Assembly: GCF_005490785.1 (NCBI RefSeq) | Contig: NZ_CP027295.1 | Span: 992,001 to 1,056,000 of the forward strand | Source: Brachybacterium sp. SGAir0954 | Lineage (GTDB): Bacteria > Actinomycetota > Actinomycetes > Actinomycetales > Dermabacteraceae | DNA length: 64,000 nt | Reading direction: 5' to 3' | Shown here: positions 7,748 through 15,577 of the stretch, in pieces | Numbering within the stretch: the first letter of the stretch is position 1 | How the letters are laid out: every line of letters starts with the position of its first letter | Position numbers and translations under genes: made by a program | Notes under the pieces: model-generated | What the model saw: the letters and a program-made list of their open reading frames with translations, nothing else | Database searches by the model: none | Told to the model about the DNA's origin: nothing

Positions 7748-10003
7748 ATGGGCCAGGACGGCACGAGCACGACGGTCGACGCGGCGGAGGTCGCCCCGCT
7801 GCCCGCAGCGGAGAAGGTCGCGCTCACCGGCGGCCAGGACTTCTGGTGCACCCACGGCGCCCCCGGCCTGGGCCTCGAGCCGATCATGACGAGCGACGGC
7901 CCGCACGGCCTGCGCACCCAGAAGGCGGAGGCGGACCACCTGGGCCTGAACGACTCCGTGCCCGCCACGTGCTTCCCGCCCGCCGTCGGCCTCGCCGCCA
8001 CCTGGAGCCGCGAGACCGCCGCCGCCGTCGCCGCGGCGATCGCCGAGGAGGCCCTCGCCGAGGGCGTCTCCGTCGTCCTCGGCCCCGGCATGAACATCAA
8101 GCGCTCGCCCCTGTGCGGCCGCAACTTCGAGTACTTCTCCGAGGACCCCCACCTCGCCGGCGAGCTCGCCGTCGCCTACGTCGACGGCATGCAGGACCGC
8201 GGCGTCGGCACCTCCGTGAAGCACTTCGCGCTGAACAACCAGGAGACGGACCGCATGCGCGTGGACGTCTCCGTCGACGAGCGCACCCTGCACGAGATCT
8301 ACCTGCGCGCCTTCCGCTCCGTCGTCACCCGCGCGCAGCCCTGGACGATCATGTGCTCCTACAACTCGGTGCTGGGCACCCTCGTCTCCCAGAACCGCTT
8401 CCTGCTCACCGAGGTGCTCCGCGAGCAGTGGGGTTTCGAGGGCGCCGTCGTCTCCGACTGGGGCGCCGTCGTGGACCGCCCCGCCGCCGTCGCCGCCGGG
8501 CTGGACCTGCAGATGCCCGCGGATCCGGGCGCCGAGCAGGCCCTCGCCGCCGCCCTCGCGGAGGGTACGGTCGACGAGGCCGCCGTGGATCGCGCCGCCG
8601 GCAAGGTCGCCCGGCTCCTGCGCCAGGGCGCCGCGCACCGCGACCCCGCCGCGACCTACGACGCGGACGCCCACCACGAGGTGGCCCTCGAGGCCGCCCG
8701 CCGCGCGATCGTGCTGCTGCGCAACGAGGGTGGCCTGCTGCCTCTCGAGGGCGACGCCGCCGCGGGCCTCGCCGTCATCGGCGACTTCGCCCGGACCCCG
8801 CGCTACCAAGGCGCCGGCTCCTCCCACGTCAACGCCACCCGCGTGACCTCCGCCCTCGAGGCGCTGCGCACGGAGCTCGGCGAGGTGCCCTTCGCCCGCG
8901 GCTTCTCCGCCGGGGCCGACGAGGCCGCGGATCCCGACGCCCTGCGCGCCGAGGCCGTCGAGCTCGCCCGCACCGCCGGCACCGTCGTCCTCTTCCTGGG
9001 CCTCGGCGAGGACGTCGAGTCCGAGGGCTTCGACCGCGCCGACATGGAGCTGCCCGCGGAGCAGGAGCGCCTGCTCGAGGAGGTCCTCGCCGCGAACCCG
9101 CGCACCGCCGTCGTCCTCACCCACGGCTCCGCGATCCGCCTCTCCGAGACCCTCCGCTCGGCACCCGCGATCCTCGAGGCCTGGCTGCTGGGCCAGGCCG
9201 GCGGCGAGGCCACCGCGGAGGTCCTGCTGGGCCGCACGAACCCCTCGGGCCGCCTCGCCGAGACCATCCCGCTGCGCCTCGCGGACGTCCCCTCCACCCC
9301 GTACTTCCCGGGCGAGCACGGCCGCGTCACCTACGGCGAGGGCCTCTTCGTGGGCTACCGCGGCTTCGACCAGCGCGGCACCGAGGTCGCCTTCCCCTTC
9401 GGCCACGGCCTGAGCTACACGACCTTCTCCCACGAGGGCCTCGAGGTCGCCGAGCAGGATGGAGGCCTCGTGGTCACCGTGCAGGTCACCAACACCGGCG
9501 AGCGGGAGGGCCGCGAGGTCGTGCAGGCCTACGTCGCCGTTCCCGGAAGCGCCATCTCCCGCGCCCCGCGCGAGCTCAAGGGCTTCGCCGAGGTCACCCT
9601 CGCCCCCGGCGCCTCCGCCGCCGTGCGCATCGACATCCCCGAGACCGAGCTGCAGTACTGGGACGCGCGCGCCGGGCAGTGGGCTGTCGAGGCCGGCACC
9701 TACCGCGTCGAGGTGGGCGCCTCGAGCCGGGACCTGCCCCTCTCCGCCGAGGTCGCGCTCGAGGGGACCGAGCCGCGGATCCCCGCGACCTTCTCCACCA
9801 CCCCGCTCGAGCTCTCCGCGATCCCCGGCGGCACCGAGGCCCTCCAGGAGCTCGTGGGCGACAGCCCGCTCTTCCAGGACCCGGAGATGGTGAAGATGTT
9901 CGAGCAGATCCCGGTGGGCCGCCTCACCGGCTTCGCGGGGCTCGCCCCGGAGCAGATCCAGGAGTTCCTGGACCGCGTCAACGCGGGCGACGGCCGGTCG
10001 TGA
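7748..10003 (+). CDS. Glycoside hydrolase family 3 beta-glucosidase
   Basis: 751 residues with GH3 architecture: an N-terminal TIM barrel (KHFALNNQETDR substrate-binding region), the nucleophile D237 in AVVSDWGAV, an alpha/beta sandwich domain (GLAVIGDFARTPRYQGAGSS, FLGLGEDVESEGFDR) and a C-terminal fibronectin type III-like domain (FPFGHGLSYTTF, VTNTGEREGREVVQAYV). About 60 extra residues follow the last domain. No signal peptide is visible, so it probably cleaves imported beta-glucosides in the cytosol. AGAGGAG precedes the ATG; TAACCT at 7705-7710 is a candidate -10 box. The stop overlaps the GTG of the next LacI gene, indicating co-transcription. Confidence 0.9.
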   Translation: MGQDGTSTTVDAAEVAPLPAAEKVALTGGQDFWCTHGAPGLGLEPIMTSDGPHGLRTQKAEADHLGLNDSVPATCFPPAVGLAATWSRETAAAVAAAIAEEALAEGVSVVLGPGMNIKRSPLCGRNFEYFSEDPHLAGELAVAYVDGMQDRGVGTSVKHFALNNQETDRMRVDVSVDERTLHEIYLRAFRSVVTRAQPWTIMCSYNSVLGTLVSQNRFLLTEVLREQWGFEGAVVSDWGAVVDRPAAVAAGLDLQMPADPGAEQALAAALAEGTVDEAAVDRAAGKVARLLRQGAAHRDPAATYDADAHHEVALEAARRAIVLLRNEGGLLPLEGDAAAGLAVIGDFARTPRYQGAGSSHVNATRVTSALEALRTELGEVPFARGFSAGADEAADPDALRAEAVELARTAGTVVLFLGLGEDVESEGFDRADMELPAEQERLLEEVLAANPRTAVVLTHGSAIRLSETLRSAPAILEAWLLGQAGGEATAEVLLGRTNPSGRLAETIPLRLADVPSTPYFPGEHGRVTYGEGLFVGYRGFDQRGTEVAFPFGHGLSYTTFSHEGLEVAEQDGGLVVTVQVTNTGEREGREVVQAYVAVPGSAISRAPRELKGFAEVTLAPGASAAVRIDIPETELQYWDARAGQWAVEAGTYRVEVGASSRDLPLSAEVALEGTEPRIPATFSTTPLELSAIPGGTEALQELVGDSPLFQDPEMVKMFEQIPVGRLTGFAGLAPEQIQEFLDRVNAGDGRS

Positions 10004-11025
10004 CCGACGGGCAGTGGCCGGGCGCCCCGGAGCGCGGCCGGCGCGTGACCAGCGCGGACGTCGCCCAGCACGCCGGGGTCTCGCGGGCGACGGTGAGCTA
10101 CGTGCTCAACGACCGGCCCGACCGGCCCCTGCCCGAGGCCACGCGCCGCAAGGTGCTCGACGCCGCCCGGGCGCTCGGCTACGTGCCGAACCCGAGCGCC
10201 CGGGCCCTGCGCGGCAAGCTCCCGCCCGTGATCCTCGCGCTTTCCCCCGCGCTGCCGCACGGGCGGAACCTCGCCGTCCTGACGGACACGCTGACCGCCC
10301 TCGCCCGCGAGCACGGCTACTCGCTGGTGTCGCTGCGCGCGGGGGACGCGGGCGCGCTCGAGGCGGCGCTCCAGCACCTCCAGCCGCAGCTCGTGCTCGC
10401 CCTCGCCGTGCTCACCGCCCCCGAGCGGACCGTGCTCGACGCGGCCCGCACGCCCACCACGCCGGACACCGGTGCGTGCCCCGGAGGTGAGGACGGCGAC
10501 CCCGTCGCGCACCTCCAGGTGCGGCACCTCCGCACGGCCGGGCACGCGCACCTCGCCCACCTCGGCGCGGAGGACCCGGAGCTCGCCGAGCTCGACGCGC
10601 AGCGCCGCACCGGCATCGAGCGCGCGTGCGCGGCGGCGGCCCTGCCCGCGCCCCGGAGCGCACGGATCGCCGCCGCGGCGCCGCTGTCGGACCTGCGCGC
10701 CCTGCTGCGCGAGTGGCGCGCCGCGGAGCCGCCTGTCACGGCCGTGGCCTGCTACAACGACCTCTGGGCCGCCGCGCTTCTGCACGCCGCCCGGGAGGAG
10801 GGCGTGGCCGTGCCCGGGGAGATCGCGGTGATCGGGATCGACGACGAGCCGATGGCCGCGCACCTCGACCCGCCGCTCACCACGATCGACCACGACCCCG
10901 CCGGCCTCGCCCGTGCGGTGTTCGCCGAGGGGCTCGCGATGATCGAACCGTCCGCGCTGCGGGGGAGCGCCGTGCTCGACGGCGCCGCCCCGCGCTTCCG
11001 GGTCGTCGAGCGCGGGAGCGTCTGA
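10000..11025 (+). CDS. LacI-family transcriptional regulator
   Basis: 341 residues. The N-terminal DNA-binding domain is typical: DVAQHAGVSRATVSYVLND as helix-turn-helix and the hinge GYVPNPSARALRG. The effector domain follows, ending with AVIGIDDEPMAAHLDPPLTT. GTG 10000 overlaps the beta-glucosidase stop by 4 bp; a second GTG at 10045 directly before TSADVAQ would also give a full HTH and could be the true start. It is the likely repressor of the beta-glucosidase and perhaps of the dehydrogenase operon at 4.2 kb, with a sugar or glycoside as inducer. Confidence 0.85.
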   Translation: MTDGQWPGAPERGRRVTSADVAQHAGVSRATVSYVLNDRPDRPLPEATRRKVLDAARALGYVPNPSARALRGKLPPVILALSPALPHGRNLAVLTDTLTALAREHGYSLVSLRAGDAGALEAALQHLQPQLVLALAVLTAPERTVLDAARTPTTPDTGACPGGEDGDPVAHLQVRHLRTAGHAHLAHLGAEDPELAELDAQRRTGIERACAAAALPAPRSARIAAAAPLSDLRALLREWRAAEPPVTAVACYNDLWAAALLHAAREEGVAVPGEIAVIGIDDEPMAAHLDPPLTTIDHDPAGLARAVFAEGLAMIEPSALRGSAVLDGAAPRFRVVERGSV

Positions 11026-11035
11026 GAGGCCGCCC

Positions 11036-12106
11036 TCAGGAGGCGGCGGTCAGCTGCGTGGACTCGCGCAGCAGCACCTCGCCGCTCACGTGGACCTCCG
11101 CCGCGGCGGGTGCCTCCTGCCCCGCGTCGCCGCGCGCGAGGACCCAGTCCACGGCCGTGCGGGCCATGTCGTCCAGCGGCAGCGCGATCGTCGAGAGGGT
11201 GGGGGCGACGTCGGCCGCGTCGGGCACGCCGCCGAACCCGGCGACGGCCACCTGACCGGGGACGTCGAGCCCGCGGCGGCGCAGCTCGCCGAGCGCGCCG
11301 AGGGCCATGACGTCCGCCGGGGCGAAGAGGCACAGCGGCAGCGGGTCCGACGGGGCCGACGAGGACGACGGCGCCGCGGCGAGATGGTCCGCGACCCGGG
11401 CGGCGGCGTCGTGCCCGCCGCTGCGGGTGAGCTCGGCGCGCAGGGTGAGCTCCGGCTCGATGCCCGCGCGGGTCAGGCCGCGCACGAAGCCGCCGGTGCG
11501 GTCCCCGGCGGAGGGGATCCCCGCGATGCCCTCGACGACCGCGAAGCGACGGTGGCCCTCGACGACGAGCGAGGTCGCGAGCTCCTCCGCGGCCTCCGCG
11601 TTGTCCGGGACGATCGTGCGGCCCACGCCGAGGGACTGGCCGAGGCCCACGACGGTGCCGCCGTTGCGGCTGAAGCCCTCGAGCAGGGTCGAGATCGCGG
11701 CGTCCGCGTCGCCGCCGTAGCGGTGCGAACCCACGAGCACGAGGGCGTCGACCTGCTGGGCGATGAGCGAGCGCAGCGCCCGCACCTCGGTCTCGTGGTC
11801 GCGGTCGGTCTGCGTGAGCAGCACCTGCGAGTCCGAGGCGAAGATCTGCTGCTGCACGGCGCGTGCGATCGCGGCGAAGTAGGGGTCCGCGATGTCGTGG
11901 ACGACGAGGCCGATGAGCCCCGAGCGGGAGCGGGCGAGGGCCTGCGCCTGGGCGTTCGGCACGTAGCCGAGCTTCGCGGCGGAGGCCTTCACCTTCTCGG
12001 CGACGTCCTTGCCGGGCACCCGGGAGGAGCCGTTGAGCACGCGGGAGGCGGTCGCGAGGGAGACGCCCGCATCCGCGGCGACGTCGCTGAGCCGGATCGC
12101 CGGCAT
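11036..12106 (-). CDS. LacI-family transcriptional regulator
   Basis: 356 residues. It begins MPAIRLSDVAADAGVSLATA, a full LacI helix-turn-helix, with the hinge AQALARSRSGLIGLVV and a periplasmic-binding-like effector domain (PYFAAIARAVQQQIF, VAVAGFGGVPDAADVAPTLS). A serine-rich insert (PSSSSAPS) occurs near residue 258. GAGGAG lies 6 nt before the ATG. It is the last gene of a leftward block after an isomerase-like gene and a YciI gene, and converges on the other LacI gene with only 10 bp between stops. Probable target: its own block or the 4.2 kb operon. Confidence 0.85.
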   Translation of the reverse strand: MPAIRLSDVAADAGVSLATASRVLNGSSRVPGKDVAEKVKASAAKLGYVPNAQAQALARSRSGLIGLVVHDIADPYFAAIARAVQQQIFASDSQVLLTQTDRDHETEVRALRSLIAQQVDALVLVGSHRYGGDADAAISTLLEGFSRNGGTVVGLGQSLGVGRTIVPDNAEAAEELATSLVVEGHRRFAVVEGIAGIPSAGDRTGGFVRGLTRAGIEPELTLRAELTRSGGHDAAARVADHLAAAPSSSSAPSDPLPLCLFAPADVMALGALGELRRRGLDVPGQVAVAGFGGVPDAADVAPTLSTIALPLDDMARTAVDWVLARGDAGQEAPAAAEVHVSGEVLLRESTQLTAAS

Positions 12107-12170
12107 GGGAGCTCCTCGGGGGTCGGGGACAGGCGCGGGTCGCGGGACGGCAACCGCTGTCCCGGGAGCC

Positions 12171-12938
12171 TCAGGATACGGCGAGCAGCTCGCGCAGGGT
12201 CCCCGCCTCGCGAGCCAGCAGCGCCGGATCGTCCCCGGGCACGAACTCGAGCAGCGCGTCGTGGTCCCCGCCGTGCGCGGCGAGCGTGGCGAAGGCCTCG
12301 CGCCACAGGTCCGACCGCGCGGACAGCGCGAGCCGCTGCGCGCCCGGCCACCAGGAGAAGACGTGGATGCTCGAGGTGCGGGGGAGCACCGCGCGCAGCG
12401 TCGCGAGCGCCTCCTCGCGCGGCATGTCCTGGTGGGGCTGCCAGTAGGTGGTGAGCGCGGGGTGGGCGACCTCCTCCAGCAGGCGCAGGGTCGAGCCGAC
12501 CTCGTCGGTGAGCGTCCCGCCGTGGAACTCGAGGCCCAGGCCGATGCCCTGCGCGGCGGCGAGCTCGCAGGCCCGGCGCAGGTTCCGCGCCACGTCCGCG
12601 CGGGCGTCCGGGGTGGCGTCGGCGGAGCCCGCCGTCCCGGCCCACACCCGCACCCGCGAGGCGCCGAGGGCGGCGGCGGCGTCGAGCACCGCCCGGGTCT
12701 CCTGCTCGGCGGCCGCGGCGGGGCCCTCGCAGCGCAGGTAGGAGCCGTAGGAGGCGACCGCGAGGCCCGCCCCCTCCGTGAGGGCGCGCACCTGCGCGGC
12801 GTGCTCCGCGTCCCCGGGCGGGACGTGCACGTCACCGCCCCATTCGATCGCCTCGAGGCCCGCCGCGGCGGCGAGCTCGACGACGGCGGGGGGCTCGAGT
12901 GCGCGCAGCGTCACCGAGCACAGGCCGGGGCGGATCAT
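12171..12938 (-). CDS. Sugar phosphate isomerase/epimerase-like TIM-barrel protein
   Basis: 255 residues starting MIRPGLCSVTLRALEPPAVV, with the AP endonuclease 2 / xylose isomerase-like pattern. A metal-ligand glutamate is seen in GIGLGLEFHGGTLTDE and a His pair region in TYWQPHQDMPRE, with SIHVFSWWPG and ALLEFVPGDDPAL later in the barrel. Its ATG overlaps the stop of the upstream YciI gene by 4 bp, so translation is coupled. Together with the downstream LacI gene it looks like a second small sugar-catabolic unit. Substrate unknown. Confidence 0.8.
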   Translation of the reverse strand: MIRPGLCSVTLRALEPPAVVELAAAAGLEAIEWGGDVHVPPGDAEHAAQVRALTEGAGLAVASYGSYLRCEGPAAAAEQETRAVLDAAAALGASRVRVWAGTAGSADATPDARADVARNLRRACELAAAQGIGLGLEFHGGTLTDEVGSTLRLLEEVAHPALTTYWQPHQDMPREEALATLRAVLPRTSSIHVFSWWPGAQRLALSARSDLWREAFATLAAHGGDHDALLEFVPGDDPALLAREAGTLRELLAVS

Positions 12939-13381
12939 CGGGCCTCGTCGCGCTGCGCCTGCTCGGCGCGCCAGACCTTCTCCTTGGCGACGTACTCGTT
13001 GTCCTCGGAGACGAGCGAGGCGATCTCCTCGTCGCCGTGGATGCGGCGCACCTCGAGCTTCATGCCCTTCCCGAGCGGGCAGCGGCTCGCCCACTGCAGC
13101 GCCTCGTCGCGCGAGGCGACCGTGAGGATCCAGAAGCCGTTGAAGAGCGCCTCGGTGGGACCGTAGGGCGCGGTGGAGACGGCCGGCGGGTCCTGGTCGA
13201 AGTCCAGGACGAAGTTCTCCGGGGCGGCGGCGTCGGTGAGGCCCTCGCCGGCGGTGAGCACGCCCGCGTCGTGGAGCGCCTCGTTGAAGGCGCCCATCGC
13301 GTTGACGACCTCCTCGAAGTCGACCTCCTGGGAGGCGGCGAGGGCGGCATCGGTCGCGCGCATGATCAGCATGTACTTCAT
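12935..13381 (-). CDS. YciI family protein
   Basis: 148 residues beginning MKYMLIMRATDAALAA, the usual opening of YCII-related (DGPF) proteins with a ferredoxin-like fold. The PYGPTEALFNGFWILTVASR segment holds the family core. Some members are dehydrochlorinases or hydrolases and many are found beside ECF sigma factors, but none of those partners is present here. A strong AGGAGGAG lies 8 nt upstream. It is the first gene of the leftward block with the isomerase-like and LacI genes. Confidence 0.75.
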   Translation of the reverse strand: MKYMLIMRATDAALAASQEVDFEEVVNAMGAFNEALHDAGVLTAGEGLTDAAAPENFVLDFDQDPPAVSTAPYGPTEALFNGFWILTVASRDEALQWASRCPLGKGMKLEVRRIHGDEEIASLVSEDNEYVAKEKVWRAEQAQRDEAR

Positions 13382-13418
13382 GGGGATCTCCTCCTGGAGC
13401 GGGCCCCGGGACGGCCCC

Positions 13419-13447
13419 GGGCGCGGGACCCCGCGGGTCCCGCGCCC
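13419..13447 (-). terminator. Rho-independent-type hairpin after the FMN reductase gene
   Basis: A 12 bp perfect stem (GGGCGCGGGACC with GGTCCCGCGCCC) with a 5 nt loop lies 34 nt past the stop of the leftward FMN reductase gene. There is no clear U tract, as is common in high-GC actinobacteria. Confidence 0.6.
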
Positions 13448-13480
13448 AGCGTAGGCGGTGCGCCCGTCGCCGTCAGCGGA

Positions 13481-14206
13481 TCAGCGCCCCAGCAGCGAGC
13501 CCATCGGCACGAAGTCAGCGAACTCGTCGTCCAGGCCCACCGCGACGGTGCGCGCGGGGGCGGCGGGGCCCGCGGGGGTCCCGGCGGCGTCGGCCGCGTC
13601 ACCGCCGTCGGCCCCGGAGGTCCCCGCGACCAGCAGCAGCAGCTCCCGGGCGGCGCGGCGGATCCGCGCGGCGAGCGGCTGCTCGTCGCCCTGGCCCTCG
13701 GTGTCCGCGCCGAAGTCCGCGGAGGCCGCGAACACGGCCGTCGGCGCGAGCTCCGCCTTGAGGGAGGCGAACATCGGGCGCAGGGCGTAGTCGATCGCGA
13801 GGGAGTGGCGGGCGGTGCCGGCGGTCGCGCCGAGCAGCACGGGCCGGCCGTTCCAGATCTCCTTGTCGACGGCGTCGACGAACATCTTGAACAGGCCCGA
13901 CGGGCCGATGTTGAACACCGGGGTCACGGCGATGACGGCGTCCGCCCGGCGCACCGCGTCGATCACCGGGGACAGCCGCTTCCCGGGGAAGCGGGTGAGC
14001 ATCAGGTCGGTGATCTCGTGGGCGTGCTCGCGCAGCTCCACGACGACGGTGGAGACGGGGCGATGGCCGGCCTCCGCGGTGACGGCGCGGGTGAGCTCGT
14101 CCGCGAGCATGCGGGTCGAGCTGGGCGTGGAGAGCCCGGCGGAGAGCACCACGAGCCGCAGCGGCTCGACGGTGGAGTCAGGAGCGGTGCTGGTCGGGGT
14201 GGTCAT
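13481..14206 (-). CDS. NAD(P)H-dependent FMN reductase, CE1759 family
   Basis: 241 residues with a flavodoxin-like fold. LVVLSAGLSTPSSTRMLAD is the phosphate-binding loop, and AVIAVTPVFNIGPSGLFKMF is the second flavin-binding loop typical of NADPH-dependent FMN reductases. The family is known to occur with CE1758-type luciferase-like monooxygenases, and here its ATG overlaps the monooxygenase stop by 4 bp. It should supply reduced FMN to that enzyme. A low-complexity Ala/Gly/Pro insert lies near the C-terminus (GTSGADGGDAADAAGTPAGP). AAGGAGGG precedes the start. Confidence 0.85.
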   Translation of the reverse strand: MTTPTSTAPDSTVEPLRLVVLSAGLSTPSSTRMLADELTRAVTAEAGHRPVSTVVVELREHAHEITDLMLTRFPGKRLSPVIDAVRRADAVIAVTPVFNIGPSGLFKMFVDAVDKEIWNGRPVLLGATAGTARHSLAIDYALRPMFASLKAELAPTAVFAASADFGADTEGQGDEQPLAARIRRAARELLLLVAGTSGADGGDAADAAGTPAGPAAPARTVAVGLDDEFADFVPMGSLLGR

Positions 14207-15369
14207 CGACGTCCCTCCTTCGCGTCCTCGGCGCGCAGGCCGGTCCAGTTGTCGCCGGTCTCGAACTTGTAGGTCGCGTCGAACGCACCGCGCTCGGCCT
14301 CCGCCGCCGCGACGAGCGAGGCGTGGGTGGGGGCGTCGGGCACGGTCGCGGGGCGGCGGGCGTCGAGCTCCTTGCGCAGCACGGGCACCACCTCGGTGCC
14401 CAGCAGCTCGATCTGCTCGAGGACGGTCTTCCGCGGCAGGCCCGCGTGGTCGAGCAGGAACAGCTGGCGCTGGTAGTCGCCCACGTGGTCCGCCATGGTC
14501 AGGTAGCGCTCGATCACCTGCTCCGGGGAGCCGACGACGAGCGGGGTCTGCCGCGTGAAGTCCTCCATCGAGGGGCCGCCGCCGTAGACGGGGGCGTTGT
14601 CGAAGTAGGGGCGGAACTCGGTGATCGCGTCCTGCGAGTTCTTCCGCATGAACGCCTGGCCGCCGAGGCCCACGATCGCCTGGTCGGCGGTGCCGTGGCC
14701 GTAGTGCTCGAAGCGCTCGCGGTAGAGCTGGACCATCTGCTTCGTGTGGGTGATGGGCCAGAAGATGTTGTTGTGGAAGAAGCCGTCGCCGTAGTACGCG
14801 GCCTGCTCGGCGATCTGCGGGGAGCGGATCGAGCCGTGCCACACGAAGGGGGCGACGCCGTCGAGCGGGCGCGGTGTCGAGGTGAACTGCTGCAGCGGGG
14901 TGCGGAACTGACCCTCCCAGTTCACGACGTCCTCGCGCCACAGGCGGTGCAGCAGCTCGTAGTTCTCCACGGCGAGCTCGATGCCCTTGCGGATGTCCTG
15001 GCCGAACCAGGGGTAGACCGGGCCGGTGTTGCCGCGGCCCATGACGAGGTCCACGCGCCCGTCCGTGAGGTGCTGGAGCATCGCGTAGTCCTCGGCGATC
15101 TTCACCGGGTCGTTGGTGGTGATCAGCGTGGTCGCGGTGGAGAGGATGATCTCGCGGGTCTTCGCGCCGATGTACGCGAGCGTCGTGGTGGGGGAGGAGG
15201 TCACGAAGGGCGGGTTGTGGTGCTCGCCGAGGGCGAAGACGTCCAGGCCCACCTGCTCGGCGAGGGTCGCCTCCTCGACCATGAGCGCGAGCCGCTCGTG
15301 CTCGGTGGGGACGCGCCCGGTGGTGGGGTCCGGGGTGATGTCGGCGATGGTGAAGATTCCGAACTGCAT
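14203..15369 (-). CDS. LLM-class flavin-dependent monooxygenase, CE1758 family
   Basis: 388 residues of the bacterial luciferase-like superfamily. Typical segments are MQFGIFTIADITPDPTTGR, DVFALGEHHNPPFVTSSP, LMVEEATLAEQVG, and RVDLVMGRGNTGPVYPWFG. It should use FMNH2 from the reductase encoded immediately downstream (overlapping genes) and O2 to oxidise an unknown small organic substrate. The promoter and a palindromic operator lie about 100 nt upstream, so the pair is probably induced by the substrate or by electrophile or oxidant stress through a repressor not encoded in the window. Confidence 0.85.
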   Translation of the reverse strand: MQFGIFTIADITPDPTTGRVPTEHERLALMVEEATLAEQVGLDVFALGEHHNPPFVTSSPTTTLAYIGAKTREIILSTATTLITTNDPVKIAEDYAMLQHLTDGRVDLVMGRGNTGPVYPWFGQDIRKGIELAVENYELLHRLWREDVVNWEGQFRTPLQQFTSTPRPLDGVAPFVWHGSIRSPQIAEQAAYYGDGFFHNNIFWPITHTKQMVQLYRERFEHYGHGTADQAIVGLGGQAFMRKNSQDAITEFRPYFDNAPVYGGGPSMEDFTRQTPLVVGSPEQVIERYLTMADHVGDYQRQLFLLDHAGLPRKTVLEQIELLGTEVVPVLRKELDARRPATVPDAPTHASLVAAAEAERGAFDATYKFETGDNWTGLRAEDAKEGRR

Positions 15370-15465
15370 GATGCGCTCCTGACGACTCGTCGTGTGCCGT
15401 CGGCGGGAGGGCCGTGCCGCGGTGCCGCGGGTCTGCGGTGCCGTGGGCGGCGCCCCTCCGACTGA

Positions 15466-15501
15466 TAGTTCGAAATTAAACTACTTTGAGGGTGTGCGCA
15501 A
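15466..15501 (-). promoter_or_regulatory. Promoter and MarR-like operator of the LLM/FMN reductase operon
   Basis: Read leftward, TTGCGC (15501-15496) and TAATTT (15478-15473) are 17 bp apart. The -10 box lies inside the imperfect palindrome TAGTTTAATTTCGAACTA (15483-15466), whose outer TAGTT/AACTA arms are exact. This is an AT-rich island in GC-rich surroundings. A repressor of MarR type bound here would block the polymerase. Confidence 0.55.
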
Positions 15502-15521
15502 GCCCCTGTGGCGCCGGTCGC

Positions 15522-15570
15522 CCGCAGGGGTGCCCGGGACCTCGCGGACGAGGCCGGGGCACCCCTGCGG
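15522..15570 (-). terminator. Long hairpin terminator after the metallopeptidase-like gene
   Basis: A 14 bp perfect outer stem (CCGCAGGGGTGCCC / GGGCACCCCTGCGG) encloses an inner CCTCG-cgga-CGAGG hairpin. It starts 8 nt past the stop of the leftward gene and separates it from the LLM promoter. Confidence 0.7.
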
Positions 15571-15577
15571 ATCGAGC

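Noticed and set aside
7490-9433. Long leftward frame (647 codons) opposite the isomerase and beta-glucosidase genes
   Set aside because: Its translation is Gly/Val/Arg/Asp-rich without family similarity; it is the antisense shadow of clear genes in high-GC DNA.
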